A DNA stretch of 64,000 nucleotides from CAXBNB01 sp040151475 (lineage in GTDB: Bacteria; Bacteroidota; Bacteroidia; Cytophagales; Cyclobacteriaceae), in assembly GCF_040151475.1 (NCBI RefSeq), contig NZ_JBDKWG010000144.1:124001-188000 (forward strand), given 5' to 3'. How positions within the stretch are numbered: the stretch's first letter is position 1; the number at the start of each line of letters is the position of its first letter. Of the stretch, positions 1 to 7,999 are shown one piece after another. Made by a program: the position numbers and the translations under genes. The notes beneath the pieces are model-generated. The model did no database searches. It was not told where the DNA came from and saw nothing but the letters and a program-made list of their open reading frames with translations.

Positions 1-147
1 AATGTTTCATTGAAATATGACAAGCCTGTAATTTTCGGTGTGCTTACTCCAAATACCCAGAAACAAGCACTCGACAGAGCAGGAGGCAAACATGGAAATA
101 AAGGTGATGAGGCTGCAATCACAGCTATCAAGATGTTAAGCCTATAA
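1..147 (+). CDS. ribH: 6,7-dimethyl-8-ribityllumazine synthase, C-terminal end (partial)
   Basis: Only the last 48 codons are in the window; the gene begins upstream. The visible end has the RibH-typical stretches VIFGVLT and DRAGGKHGNKGDEAA followed by a short helical tail. Lumazine synthase joins 5-amino-6-ribitylamino-uracil with 3,4-dihydroxy-2-butanone 4-phosphate in the penultimate step of riboflavin synthesis, as a cytoplasmic oligomer. The stop codon overlaps that of the convergent nhaD gene by a few bases. The family call is firm although the fragment is short, because the GGKHGNKG segment is highly conserved. Confidence 0.9.
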   Translation, partial: NVSLKYDKPVIFGVLTPNTQKQALDRAGGKHGNKGDEAAITAIKMLSL

Positions 148-1629
148 TATCTGCAAGTAGAAGAAGACAAACCATACCAATATAAATAAAGGGATCAGAA
201 TAGGTATAGAAAAACGAATTATATAGCCGAAAAAAGAAGGCATTTTAATCCCTACCTGTTCAGCTATAGATTTTACCATAAAGTTTGGCCCGTTACCAAT
301 GTAGGTCATAGCACCAAAGAATACAGCAGCTATAGATATCGCCATAAGGGACAATTGAGAGTCTCCAAACCCACCAGCCGAGTAACTGATTACTTCCTGA
401 AAATTATTAATAGACGCTCCCTGAGAAGCCATAGCCGCAGTTAAAAAGTTGATATATGTTGGGGCATTGTCCAAAAATCCTGATAACGCTCCGGTTCCCC
501 AAAATAAGGTATTGTGCGTAATCATGGCAGCACCCGCTTCTGATTGAGCGTAGTTTCCTACCAGCTCCAGTGCTGGCATCATAGTGCCAAAGATGCCTAT
601 AAAAATAAAAGCCACTTCTCTGATGGGCTCAAAATTAAAATCATTGCCTTTTAAAGCATCTTTATTAGCCATCCGGTAGGACAAGAAACCTGTAGTAAAC
701 ATTATTATTTCCCTACAGAAGGAAAATTTCTGACCATCATAATGTATTGCAGGCACCCAGTCTATTACATTCGGATCTAAAAACACAGATCCAACAATTA
801 CCGCAAGCCAGGCAAAATTCTTTGTTCCAATTATAGAAATTTTTCCAGACCTTTTTCTGGTATCTTCCCCAAAGCTATAATCCGCTTTGTTGTTTTTATC
901 TATAAAATAAAAAATTACAGACAAGATCGATAAAGCAAAAAGCCATGGAATAAAATTCCAGGTTAATGTCCAGAAGAATGGAACACCCTTAAGAAACCCC
1001 AGAAACAGAGGCGGGTCTCCAATAGGGGTAAGAGAGCCTCCTATATTACTTACCATAAAAATAAAAAATATGATATGATAAGCTTTTATTCTGTTTTTGT
1101 TCAATCTGATGAAAGGCCTTACCAGCAACATTGATGCTCCGGTTGTACCTATTATATTAGCCACAACAGCTCCAATGATCAGTAATATCACATTTGTAAA
1201 AGGGGTAGCATCTTTATCTACTTTGATCATTATCCCCCCAGACGCTATAAATAGCCCACTAAGAAGTGCAATAAACTGGATATACTCAGCAGTAGCATGG
1301 ATAGGTGCATGTGTGTTGTGAAGTCCAAAAATGTAATAACCAACGACCAAAACCGCCAATGATATGGCAATTTTTGGATAACTTTTGTGCCAAAAATGCT
1401 CGTAAAACAATGGTCCTGTAGCGATCATCAATAAAAGGACTACAAAAGGAATTACAGACCATGAAGGGGCATGGTGGTGCTCAACTGTTTCAGCATTACC
1501 TTCTTCAAAAGAATACACTGCAAGTTCTTTACTTGAGTTTATATCATTGATATCTGAAATACTCTCACCATAAGAACATACCAATGTAGTAACTGTAAAA
1601 ATTAAAATCAGTAATAGTGATTTGTGCAT
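142..1629 (-). CDS. nhaD: NhaD-type Na+/H+ antiporter
   Basis: A 495-residue polytopic inner-membrane protein with an N-terminal signal-like segment (about residues 1-20), a His-rich linker (HHHAPSW) and about a dozen hydrophobic segments. The stretch around SNIGGSLTPIGDPPLFLGF and the C-terminal block around GNGPNFMVKS are typical of the NhaD branch of the ion transporter superfamily. The family exchanges cytoplasmic Na+ or Li+ for protons and is common in marine and haloalkaliphilic bacteria. The gene converges on ribH with a six-base overlap. A strong inverted repeat lies between its start and anmK and would fall in its leader. A related arsenite or citrate permease is less likely, given the length and these motifs. 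Confidence 0.88.
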   Translation of the reverse strand: MHKSLLLILIFTVTTLVCSYGESISDINDINSSKELAVYSFEEGNAETVEHHHAPSWSVIPFVVLLLMIATGPLFYEHFWHKSYPKIAISLAVLVVGYYIFGLHNTHAPIHATAEYIQFIALLSGLFIASGGIMIKVDKDATPFTNVILLIIGAVVANIIGTTGASMLLVRPFIRLNKNRIKAYHIIFFIFMVSNIGGSLTPIGDPPLFLGFLKGVPFFWTLTWNFIPWLFALSILSVIFYFIDKNNKADYSFGEDTRKRSGKISIIGTKNFAWLAVIVGSVFLDPNVIDWVPAIHYDGQKFSFCREIIMFTTGFLSYRMANKDALKGNDFNFEPIREVAFIFIGIFGTMMPALELVGNYAQSEAGAAMITHNTLFWGTGALSGFLDNAPTYINFLTAAMASQGASINNFQEVISYSAGGFGDSQLSLMAISIAAVFFGAMTYIGNGPNFMVKSIAEQVGIKMPSFFGYIIRFSIPILIPLFILVWFVFFYLQIL

Positions 1630-1655
1630 ATTAGAAAAAATTCCTTTTGTATTGT

Positions 1656-1699
1656 TAAAATGCTTAGGCTGGTAATCGAATTAAAAATTAAGCATTTTA
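1656..1699. promoter_or_regulatory. 11-bp perfect inverted repeat in the nhaD leader
   Basis: The arms TAAAATGCTTA (1656-1666) and TAAGCATTTTA (1689-1699) are exact reverse complements separated by 22 bases, 27 bases upstream of the nhaD start. It could be an mRNA hairpin or a protein-binding site. There is no T-run on the nhaD side, so a terminator for anmK is not well supported. The function is inference. Confidence 0.4.
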
Positions 1700-1824
1700 T
1701 AAATTATCCACAGCAGATTCAAGATAAATAATTTGTTAAATATAAAGTTAGGTCTAACAAATTCAAACTACACTATGGCAATTTTAATTGAAAAAATGGA
1801 ACAATATTAGTTTTTCTCCATTAA

Positions 1825-2928
1825 CTACAAAATAATATTTTGAGAAGAAATTATTACCCCTCCACAGTTGTCCCTTGATGCTCCAGTCACCGAAGCAAGA
1901 CAATTATTGAGGCTTTTTATCCTTAATAAACCCAAAAAAGCGAATATTAGTGCCTCTTTGAAATTTACCAAATCCTTATTGGGCACGAGCACGTCATACT
2001 TATCCCCTAGTTTTTTCTTCAGCGTGTTAATTAAGTAAGTGTTCCATGCACCTCCACCAGTAACTAGTATTTTTTGAATCAGATTTGGATCATTATCACT
2101 CAGAGCGATAATTTCTGAGCTTATTCTACTGGCAATATGTTCTATATATGTGCGTAAAATATTTTCGGGAGGATGATGATCAAATCCCTTTATTGATAAA
2201 ATATTTTCCTCTATCCATTCACTCCCAAGTGATTTTGGGAAAGAGGTTTTATAAAAGTCTAAAGCTTCAAGTTGTACCAATAATTTTTCTATTATACTTC
2301 CCTGAGATGCTAAACTTCCTCCATTGTCATAAGTCATATTGGCTCGTGCTGCCTGATGGTTAAGAAGGATATTGACGGGAACAATATCATAAGCAATTCT
2401 TTTACCCAATAGGTTTGTGGAAATATTTGCTATTCCCCCCAGATTTAAACAAAAATCAAAATCTCCAAACAAGAGTTTATCTCCGATGGGAACCAAAGGG
2501 GCTCCCTGCCCTCCCAAAGCAACATCCAATTGCCTAAAATTACAAACGACAGGAATGGCACATTTGACAAAAATCTCATTACCTGAACCGACCTGAAGGG
2601 TTATTGAGTTTTCCGGCTGATGAAAAACTGTATGCCCATGTGACGCAATAAAATCCGGTTTTATATTTTCTTTGAAAATAAATGAGTTGACAACATCTGC
2701 AAGCCATTTGCCATAATCAATGTCAAGTTTGGCCAATTCCTCTCCTGACATACCCTTGGCATTCTTCAATTTTAAGAATAACTCATTCGGGTATTCCAGA
2801 CAGGTTGCTTTCAAAATCTGGTATTCCCATTTTGAACCTTCTTGCCAAAAACGACAATAGGCCATGTCCAGGCCATCGAGTGAAGTGCCCGACATGAGCC
2901 CTATAGAAGTGTATGAATTGTTTAACAT
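1825..2928 (-). CDS. anmK: anhydro-N-acetylmuramic acid kinase
   Basis: A 367-residue cytoplasmic sugar kinase of the ASKHA fold. The N-terminal phosphate loop reads GLMSGTSLDGLDMA (about residues 10-23), the hallmark of AnmK, followed by SHGHTVFHQPE and a central GGQGAPLVPIGD block; LVTGGGAWN lies near the C-terminus. AnmK phosphorylates 1,6-anhydro-MurNAc while opening the anhydro ring, giving MurNAc-6-phosphate in murein recycling. It is transcribed in the same direction as nhaD, with a 195-base gap, so an operon is uncertain. Length is normal for the family. Confidence 0.95.
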   Translation of the reverse strand: MLNNSYTSIGLMSGTSLDGLDMAYCRFWQEGSKWEYQILKATCLEYPNELFLKLKNAKGMSGEELAKLDIDYGKWLADVVNSFIFKENIKPDFIASHGHTVFHQPENSITLQVGSGNEIFVKCAIPVVCNFRQLDVALGGQGAPLVPIGDKLLFGDFDFCLNLGGIANISTNLLGKRIAYDIVPVNILLNHQAARANMTYDNGGSLASQGSIIEKLLVQLEALDFYKTSFPKSLGSEWIEENILSIKGFDHHPPENILRTYIEHIASRISSEIIALSDNDPNLIQKILVTGGGAWNTYLINTLKKKLGDKYDVLVPNKDLVNFKEALIFAFLGLLRIKSLNNCLASVTGASRDNCGGVIISSQNIIL

Positions 2929-3076
2929 ATCAAATTATTTTTTTTCACGACAACCTATTTTGAAGTATTCTCATTATTCAAGCTGGGGCATTTTCTCTTT
3001 TCAAAGCGTATTATGTAAGAAACACTTCACTATTGCCTAATTAATGAAGCTAATATAGGGTGTATTACAAAATTGT

Positions 3077-3107
3077 TTTGAATCTAACACAAAAGCTCGC
3101 ATCTTTG
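3077..3107 (+). promoter_or_regulatory. Bacteroidota-type promoter before the outer-membrane protein gene
   Basis: TTTG at 3077-3080, a 19-base spacer, then CATCTTTG at 3100-3107, one mismatch from TAnnTTTG. The start codon is about 45 bases downstream. Spacing fits the known Bacteroidota sigma-ABfr consensus. Found by eye. Confidence 0.5.
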
Positions 3108-3154
3108 CAGCCCTTAAATTGTGTGTAGTCAATTTAATATGGAAAAGACATTAA

Positions 3155-4420
3155 ATGAGAAAGATTAGCCAGTCGATTGTATTGTTGCTTGTATTGTGTA
3201 GTCATAGTCTTATGGCACAACATACGTTTTCACCATATACCATAAATGGTATCGGTGACATCTCCGATATGAGCCTTTCTAACCAGCTAGGTATGGGAGA
3301 AGTAGGAATTGGGTCTCCATCCTTCTGGCATATCAATAATTTGAACCCGGCTCTCTTACCTTACAATACCCTCACATCATTTCAAATGGGTCTTGGAGCA
3401 GAATCAAGAACAGTGTCAAGTCAAACACAAACTCAAAAGAGCGGGACAGGGGGGTTGAGGTATATGGCATTTGCGTTTCCTATAATGCCAGCAAAATGGA
3501 CGTCCAGTATTGGTTTTCTTCCTTACAGTTCTGTCAATTATAATGTAATTGCTAACGACATTGTAGAAGGAACAACAACTCCTGTAACATTTAATTTCAA
3601 AGGGAATGGGGGAATCACTCAAGCTTATTTTTCTAATGGAGTGACTTTGGGTAAGGGATTAACAATCGGAGTAAAGACATCTTTCCTTTTCGGGTTTGTG
3701 GAAAAAGAAACTACCACTTTTCTCGGGGATGAAGACTTTTTTGCCCCGCTTGCCTCTGGTTTGTTTGAAAAAACCGATTATCGTGGATTTAAATTAGGAG
3801 GAGGATTAGCATACAGGAAAAAGATATCCGACAAAAAGTATTTCAATTTGGGGATGATCTTTGAAAGAGCCTCAGATTTGAATGGCACCAGTCTTGTAAG
3901 ACTTCAGAGAAAAAGCGGTTCAAACACTCCAATTCCCGGAGATACTCTGATTAATAATCAAAAGGAAATTTTTAGCCTCCCTTCAGAGCTTGGCTTTGGT
4001 TTTTCTTATGAAAAGTTAAATGCCTATACTATCTCAATGGACATAAAAAGGCAGAGTTGGAAACAGTTTGCCGAATCAGAATCAAATAGCCAGGAATATA
4101 GAAGTGCTTTAACGGTTGGATTAGGAATGGAATTTATTCCGGATTATACCAGCGTAAGCAGCTACTTTAAAAGGATTAGGTATAGGTTTGGATTCAACTA
4201 CCAACAAGTACCTTATGTTATAAATGGAAATACCATAAACGACTTTGGCATTAATTTTGGCTGGACTTTGCCATTTAATACCGTTTCAGGTTTAGACTTA
4301 GCTTTTAAATTAGGCCAAAGGGGGACTAAATCGAACGACTTAATTAGAGAAAGATATTTTAAATTTGTATTGGGTGCCACTATTAACGATAAGTGGTTTG
4401 AAAGAAGAAAATATTATTAA
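3155..4420 (+). CDS. putative outer-membrane beta-barrel protein
   Basis: A 421-residue protein with a clear signal peptide (cleavage likely after LMAQ, about residue 22). Long stretches of alternating polar and hydrophobic residues with many glycines and aromatics suggest a transmembrane beta-barrel. The N-terminal part (NNLNPALLPYNTLTSFQMGL) resembles the start of Bacteroidota OmpP1/FadL- or PorV-like proteins, but I cannot assign it to a named family. It has a plausible promoter and is followed 13 bases later by a TPR gene, so the two are probably one transcription unit ended by the hairpin at 5754-5788. Function unknown; a structural or transport role in the outer membrane is inference. 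Confidence 0.7.
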   Translation: MRKISQSIVLLLVLCSHSLMAQHTFSPYTINGIGDISDMSLSNQLGMGEVGIGSPSFWHINNLNPALLPYNTLTSFQMGLGAESRTVSSQTQTQKSGTGGLRYMAFAFPIMPAKWTSSIGFLPYSSVNYNVIANDIVEGTTTPVTFNFKGNGGITQAYFSNGVTLGKGLTIGVKTSFLFGFVEKETTTFLGDEDFFAPLASGLFEKTDYRGFKLGGGLAYRKKISDKKYFNLGMIFERASDLNGTSLVRLQRKSGSNTPIPGDTLINNQKEIFSLPSELGFGFSYEKLNAYTISMDIKRQSWKQFAESESNSQEYRSALTVGLGMEFIPDYTSVSSYFKRIRYRFGFNYQQVPYVINGNTINDFGINFGWTLPFNTVSGLDLAFKLGQRGTKSNDLIRERYFKFVLGATINDKWFERRKYY

Positions 4421-4433
4421 ACCAACATTAAAA

Positions 4434-5729
4434 ATGAAAAGAGAAGTATTCTTAGGGTTGATATGCCTATTTATTACCGTTACAACAATAGCACAGCCGG
4501 GGTGGAACTGGCCCGAAGATGTTGAGAAAGCTAAGGAAAAAAATGCATTATATACTGATGCACTTAAAAGTGATCAATTCCAAACTGCTATTGAACCCCA
4601 TCAATGGCTTTTAGAAAAAGCACCAAATCTGAATGAATCCCTTTATATCAATGGAGCCAAAATTTATGAAGGCTTGGCAGATAAAGAGTCTGACGCTGCT
4701 AAAAAAATAGCATTTCAGGACAAAGCTCTTGAAATGTACGACCTTAGAATAAAATATTTTGGTGATGAAGGGAATGTGCTAAACAGAAAGGCACTTATTG
4801 CATACAAGTACCACAAAGGGAACAAAAGCAAATACAAAGAAATGCTTGAGTTGTTTGACAAAACCATGAAATTAAATGGCCAAAAAACAATAGACAACAA
4901 TCTAATTGGCTATATGGACATAATCAGAAGGTATAAGCTTAGTAAGGGAGACATAACTGATGAAGATATTATTGATAAATATGGTGAGATTTCAGATATC
5001 ATTGAAATTAAAATCAAACAAGGCAAAAATGTAAGCAAGCTTGAAAAATATCAGGAAACAATTGACAGCATGCTGACCCAAATAGTTACTGTAGATTGCG
5101 AATTTGTTGAAAACAACCTAGGGCCTAAAATGAAGGAAACTGGCGATTTGAAAGTAGCCAAAAAAGTATTTCAACTAATGCTTACCGGAAAATGTACCGA
5201 TAGTCCCTTGTTCCTTGAGTCTGCAATAATCTTATTTGAAAAAGAACCGGAGTTCGGATTGGCAAAAGTTATTGCATTGAAACACGCCTCAGCAGGTGAT
5301 TTAGAAACTGCCCATACCTACTATGATAAAGCAATAGAGTATGCCGATGACAATTTAAAGAAGGCTGAAATCTATATGAGCAAAGCACAACTGTACTCAT
5401 CCAAAGGACAGAAAGTTGCTGCCAGAACACAGGCTCGTAAAGCACTGGCTATAGACCCGTCAATGAACGATGGGTACGTATTGATAGGGAATCTTTACAT
5501 GCAGAGCTATCAGGAATGTCGTCAGGGAGTAAGCAAAGTTGATGACCGACTGGTATTTATAGCCGCCTACAATCAATACCAGAAAGCCGGAAATTCTTCT
5601 ATGATGCAAAATGCCAAAGAGCAGTTTCCATCAATTGAAGAGATTTTTGAACTTGGTCTTAAAGAAGGAGAAGTAATGAATTGTGGATGTTGGATCAATG
5701 AGTCTGTCAAACTTGCTCGAAGACCATAG
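4434..5729 (+). CDS. secreted tetratricopeptide-repeat protein
   Basis: I take the ATG at 4434 as the start, giving 431 residues with a signal peptide ending near TTIAQP; the longer frame would overlap the upstream gene and has no export signal at its front. The body is helical with TPR-like units, clearest at about residues 285-370 (AGDLETAHTYYDKAIEYA and QARKALAIDPSMNDGYVLIG). The C-terminus has a Cys pair (NCGCWINES). TPR proteins of this kind in Bacteroidota are periplasmic or outer-membrane scaffolds. It follows the outer-membrane protein by 13 bases and probably works with it. Specific role unknown. Confidence 0.75.
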   Translation: MKREVFLGLICLFITVTTIAQPGWNWPEDVEKAKEKNALYTDALKSDQFQTAIEPHQWLLEKAPNLNESLYINGAKIYEGLADKESDAAKKIAFQDKALEMYDLRIKYFGDEGNVLNRKALIAYKYHKGNKSKYKEMLELFDKTMKLNGQKTIDNNLIGYMDIIRRYKLSKGDITDEDIIDKYGEISDIIEIKIKQGKNVSKLEKYQETIDSMLTQIVTVDCEFVENNLGPKMKETGDLKVAKKVFQLMLTGKCTDSPLFLESAIILFEKEPEFGLAKVIALKHASAGDLETAHTYYDKAIEYADDNLKKAEIYMSKAQLYSSKGQKVAARTQARKALAIDPSMNDGYVLIGNLYMQSYQECRQGVSKVDDRLVFIAAYNQYQKAGNSSMMQNAKEQFPSIEEIFELGLKEGEVMNCGCWINESVKLARRP

Positions 5730-5753
5730 TCAAAGCAAAAAATAAATAATATT

Positions 5754-5788
5754 AGCATCCTTGTTTAAAATAACAGGGATGCTTTTTT
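5754..5788 (+). terminator. Rho-independent terminator after the TPR gene
   Basis: A stem of about 12 pairs (AGCATCCTTGTT with AACAGGGATGCT, one wobble) with a TAAAAT loop, followed by a run of Ts. It ends 28 bases before the LptC-like start and separates the two transcription units. Confidence 0.85.
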
Positions 5789-5815
5789 GTTTTATAGTTG
5801 AGCACTATCAATCGC

Positions 5816-6358
5816 ATGAATACAATTAGGTTTTATATAATTTTAATTCTCGCAATTTCAATTTTCTCGTGTGTAGATGAGAAAAACAAAAACGTGCTTG
5901 AGAAAGAAACCTTTGAGGGGCCTTCTATAGAAATGGATAGTGTCACATTGATCTTTAGTGACTCTGTAAAGGTTAAAATTAAACTTAAAGCTCCCAAACA
6001 ATTAATACTGGACAATGATGACCGGGAGTTTCCTGATGGCATTTATCTGGAATTTTTTGATAAAAATGAAGAAATATCATCAATACTCGTCGGAGATCGG
6101 GGATACTATATCAAAAAAGAAAATCATTACAAGGCTGAAGGAAATGTGCTGCTATATAATGTAGTCAGTAAAGATGAGTTGTCCACTGAAGAATTGATTT
6201 GGGAACCTGATGAAGAAAAAGTACATACTGATAAATTTGTAACCATCAAATCTGAGGATGAAATTCACACTGGAGAAGGACTGACCGCAGATCAGGATTT
6301 TGAATCCTACACCATCTTGAACCCATCCGGCACTTTGTCTATTGACGAGCAGTTTTAA
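5816..6358 (+). CDS. lptC: LptC-like lipoprotein (LPS export, periplasmic)
   Basis: The ATG at 5816 gives 180 residues starting with a hydrophobic segment and a lipobox ending at Cys19 (IFSC), so it is likely a lipoprotein. An in-frame TTG 18 bases upstream is less attractive. The beta-rich body with FPDGIYLEFFD, the GYYIKKENHYKAEGNVLLYN segment and the C-terminal GEGLTADQDFESYTI matches Bacteroidota LptC (DUF1239), which receives LPS from LptB2FG and passes it to LptA. Downstream come a tiny membrane protein, a HlyC-type CBS protein and a PpiD-like foldase, a cluster I recall as common in this phylum. Confidence 0.8.
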   Translation: MNTIRFYIILILAISIFSCVDEKNKNVLEKETFEGPSIEMDSVTLIFSDSVKVKIKLKAPKQLILDNDDREFPDGIYLEFFDKNEEISSILVGDRGYYIKKENHYKAEGNVLLYNVVSKDELSTEELIWEPDEEKVHTDKFVTIKSEDEIHTGEGLTADQDFESYTILNPSGTLSIDEQF

Positions 6359-6360
6359 CT

Positions 6361-6534
6361 ATGAATAATAATTTATTACAGATAGTCCTATTGACCCTTT
6401 CAGCAGGGTTCTTTATCATTGGAATCCATCAAACCATGACACTTGGTTTTTCATATTCTTATTGGATTTTTATGTTAAGTATATCTCTATTACTTTTATA
6501 TAAAATTAAAAAGGACAAAACAAAGAAGTCCTAA
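6361..6534 (+). CDS. small two-helix membrane protein
   Basis: A 57-residue reading frame starting two bases after the lptC-like stop and ending 13 bases before the next gene. It has two hydrophobic segments (about residues 5-22 and 30-46) separated by a short loop, then a Lys-rich cytoplasmic tail (KIKKDKTKKS). Tight packing between two clear genes and this membrane-protein composition support a real gene. Function unknown; it may assist its neighbours in the envelope. Confidence 0.65.
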   Translation: MNNNLLQIVLLTLSAGFFIIGIHQTMTLGFSYSYWIFMLSISLLLLYKIKKDKTKKS

Positions 6535-6547
6535 CTCACTTGTCCAA

Positions 6548-7834
6548 ATGGATCCATATCAGGTTAGCTTAATTATTATTTGTTTATTGTTTTCAGCCTT
6601 GTTCTCCGGCATGGAAATCGCTTTTATCTCGTCAAACAGGCTTCATATTGAATTGAGAGGAAAACAAGGATCAATATCAGGGCGCATCATCTCAAGGTTT
6701 GCCAACCACCCTTCCCGTTTCATTTCCACTATACTGGTTGGAAACAACCTGGCTCTTGTGTTGTATGGCATCCTCATGGCTGTATTATTAGAACCATGGG
6801 TGATTGGTATTTTACCGGAAAAACTGACAGGTGACATCTCAATTTTATTAGTACAGACCATTATTTCTACATTGATCGTATTGATCACAGCGGAGTTTTT
6901 ACCAAAAAGTATTTTTATGATAAATCCGTACTTTTTGCTCTCCGTATTTTCAATTCCATTCCTGATAATATACTATCTCTTGTTCCCTGCGGTATATTTA
7001 GTAACCGTTACCAGCAAATTTTTCATTACTCAGGTATTAAGGCTGGAATATTCGGAAGACAAGCCCATATTCAGCCTCACTGACCTAAACCATTACGTAA
7101 AAAACCTTATCAGTACCAAAACAGAAACTACACCCGAAGATGAAATCAACACCAAAATATTTAACAACGCTTTAGAATTCAAAACGGTCAAGGTTCGTGA
7201 ATGTATGATTCCCCGTACTGAAATCGTTGGTGTGGATGTGTCAGAGGATATTGATGAACTAAAAACAGCATTGATTGAAAGTGGGCATTCCAAGATCGTT
7301 GTTTATGATGAGTCAATAGATAATGTCATTGGGTATTGTCATACTTTTGAACTGTTCAACAAGCCCAAATACATCAAAGACATTCTTACCAAGATTACCA
7401 TAGTGCCTGAAACTATGGCAGCCAATGAATTGCTCATCCAGCTGATCTCTGAGCACAAAAGCATGGCATTGGTAGTAGATGAATATGGTGGGACTTCCGG
7501 TATTGTGACCATCGAAGACATAATAGAAGAAATCTTTGGAGAAATCAGAGACGAGCATGATGATGAAGACCTCACGGAAATAGCATTAGATGACAATACT
7601 TATATATTAAGCGGCAGGGTTGAAATTGATTATTTGAATGACAAATACGAATGGGGGCTTCCTGAAGGAGAATATGACACTTTAGGAGGGTTGGTTTTAT
7701 CCATTAATGAAAACCTGCCGGAACTCAACCAAATCATTACGTTTTCGAAGTTTTCAATGGAAATTTTATCAATGGAAGACACCAGAATAGAAAAGATAAA
7801 GTTACAGATTGACAACACGTTAACTGAAGATTGA
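6548..7834 (+). CDS. CNNM/HlyC-family membrane protein with CBS pair and CorC/HlyC domain
   Basis: 428 residues. The N-terminal DUF21/CNNM membrane domain (about 1-180) has SALFSGMEIAFIS and several helices. A tandem CBS module follows (about 205-325, with VRECMIPRTEIVGVD and MALVVDEYGGTSGIVTIEDI), then a C-terminal CorC_HlyC transporter-associated domain (about 345-420, with YILSGRVEIDYLND). Members are annotated as hemolysins, but current evidence favours Mg2+/Co2+ efflux or magnesium homeostasis; in Bacteroidota one member is called GldE in gliding motility. I do not assign GldE here. It is in the same direction and close to the LptC-like gene. Confidence 0.88.
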   Translation: MDPYQVSLIIICLLFSALFSGMEIAFISSNRLHIELRGKQGSISGRIISRFANHPSRFISTILVGNNLALVLYGILMAVLLEPWVIGILPEKLTGDISILLVQTIISTLIVLITAEFLPKSIFMINPYFLLSVFSIPFLIIYYLLFPAVYLVTVTSKFFITQVLRLEYSEDKPIFSLTDLNHYVKNLISTKTETTPEDEINTKIFNNALEFKTVKVRECMIPRTEIVGVDVSEDIDELKTALIESGHSKIVVYDESIDNVIGYCHTFELFNKPKYIKDILTKITIVPETMAANELLIQLISEHKSMALVVDEYGGTSGIVTIEDIIEEIFGEIRDEHDDEDLTEIALDDNTYILSGRVEIDYLNDKYEWGLPEGEYDTLGGLVLSINENLPELNQIITFSKFSMEILSMEDTRIEKIKLQIDNTLTED

Positions 7835-7860
7835 TATACATTTCTCTAAGGTTCTAAAAA

Positions 7861-7893
7861 TTTGGTTTTTAAGAACATATATAATTACTTTTG
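7861..7893 (+). promoter_or_regulatory. Bacteroidota-type promoter before the PpiD-like gene
   Basis: TTTG at 7861-7864, a 21-base spacer, then TACTTTTG at 7886-7893, an exact TAnnTTTG. Transcription would start near 7900, leaving a leader of about 100 bases before the start codon. This is the best promoter match seen in the window. Confidence 0.6.
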
Positions 7894-7999
7894 CGCCTCT
7901 TCTAATATTTATTGTCCGATTATTTCGGAGTTTTCAACGAAAATTTGAAGGACTTTTTAAGAATAGAAACTATAAAATTTATTTAAAAAGCATTAACAA

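Noticed and set aside
3155..4420. Assignment as PorV (type IX secretion)
   Set aside because: The barrel-like composition fits several outer-membrane families; there is no specific PorV feature I can point to.
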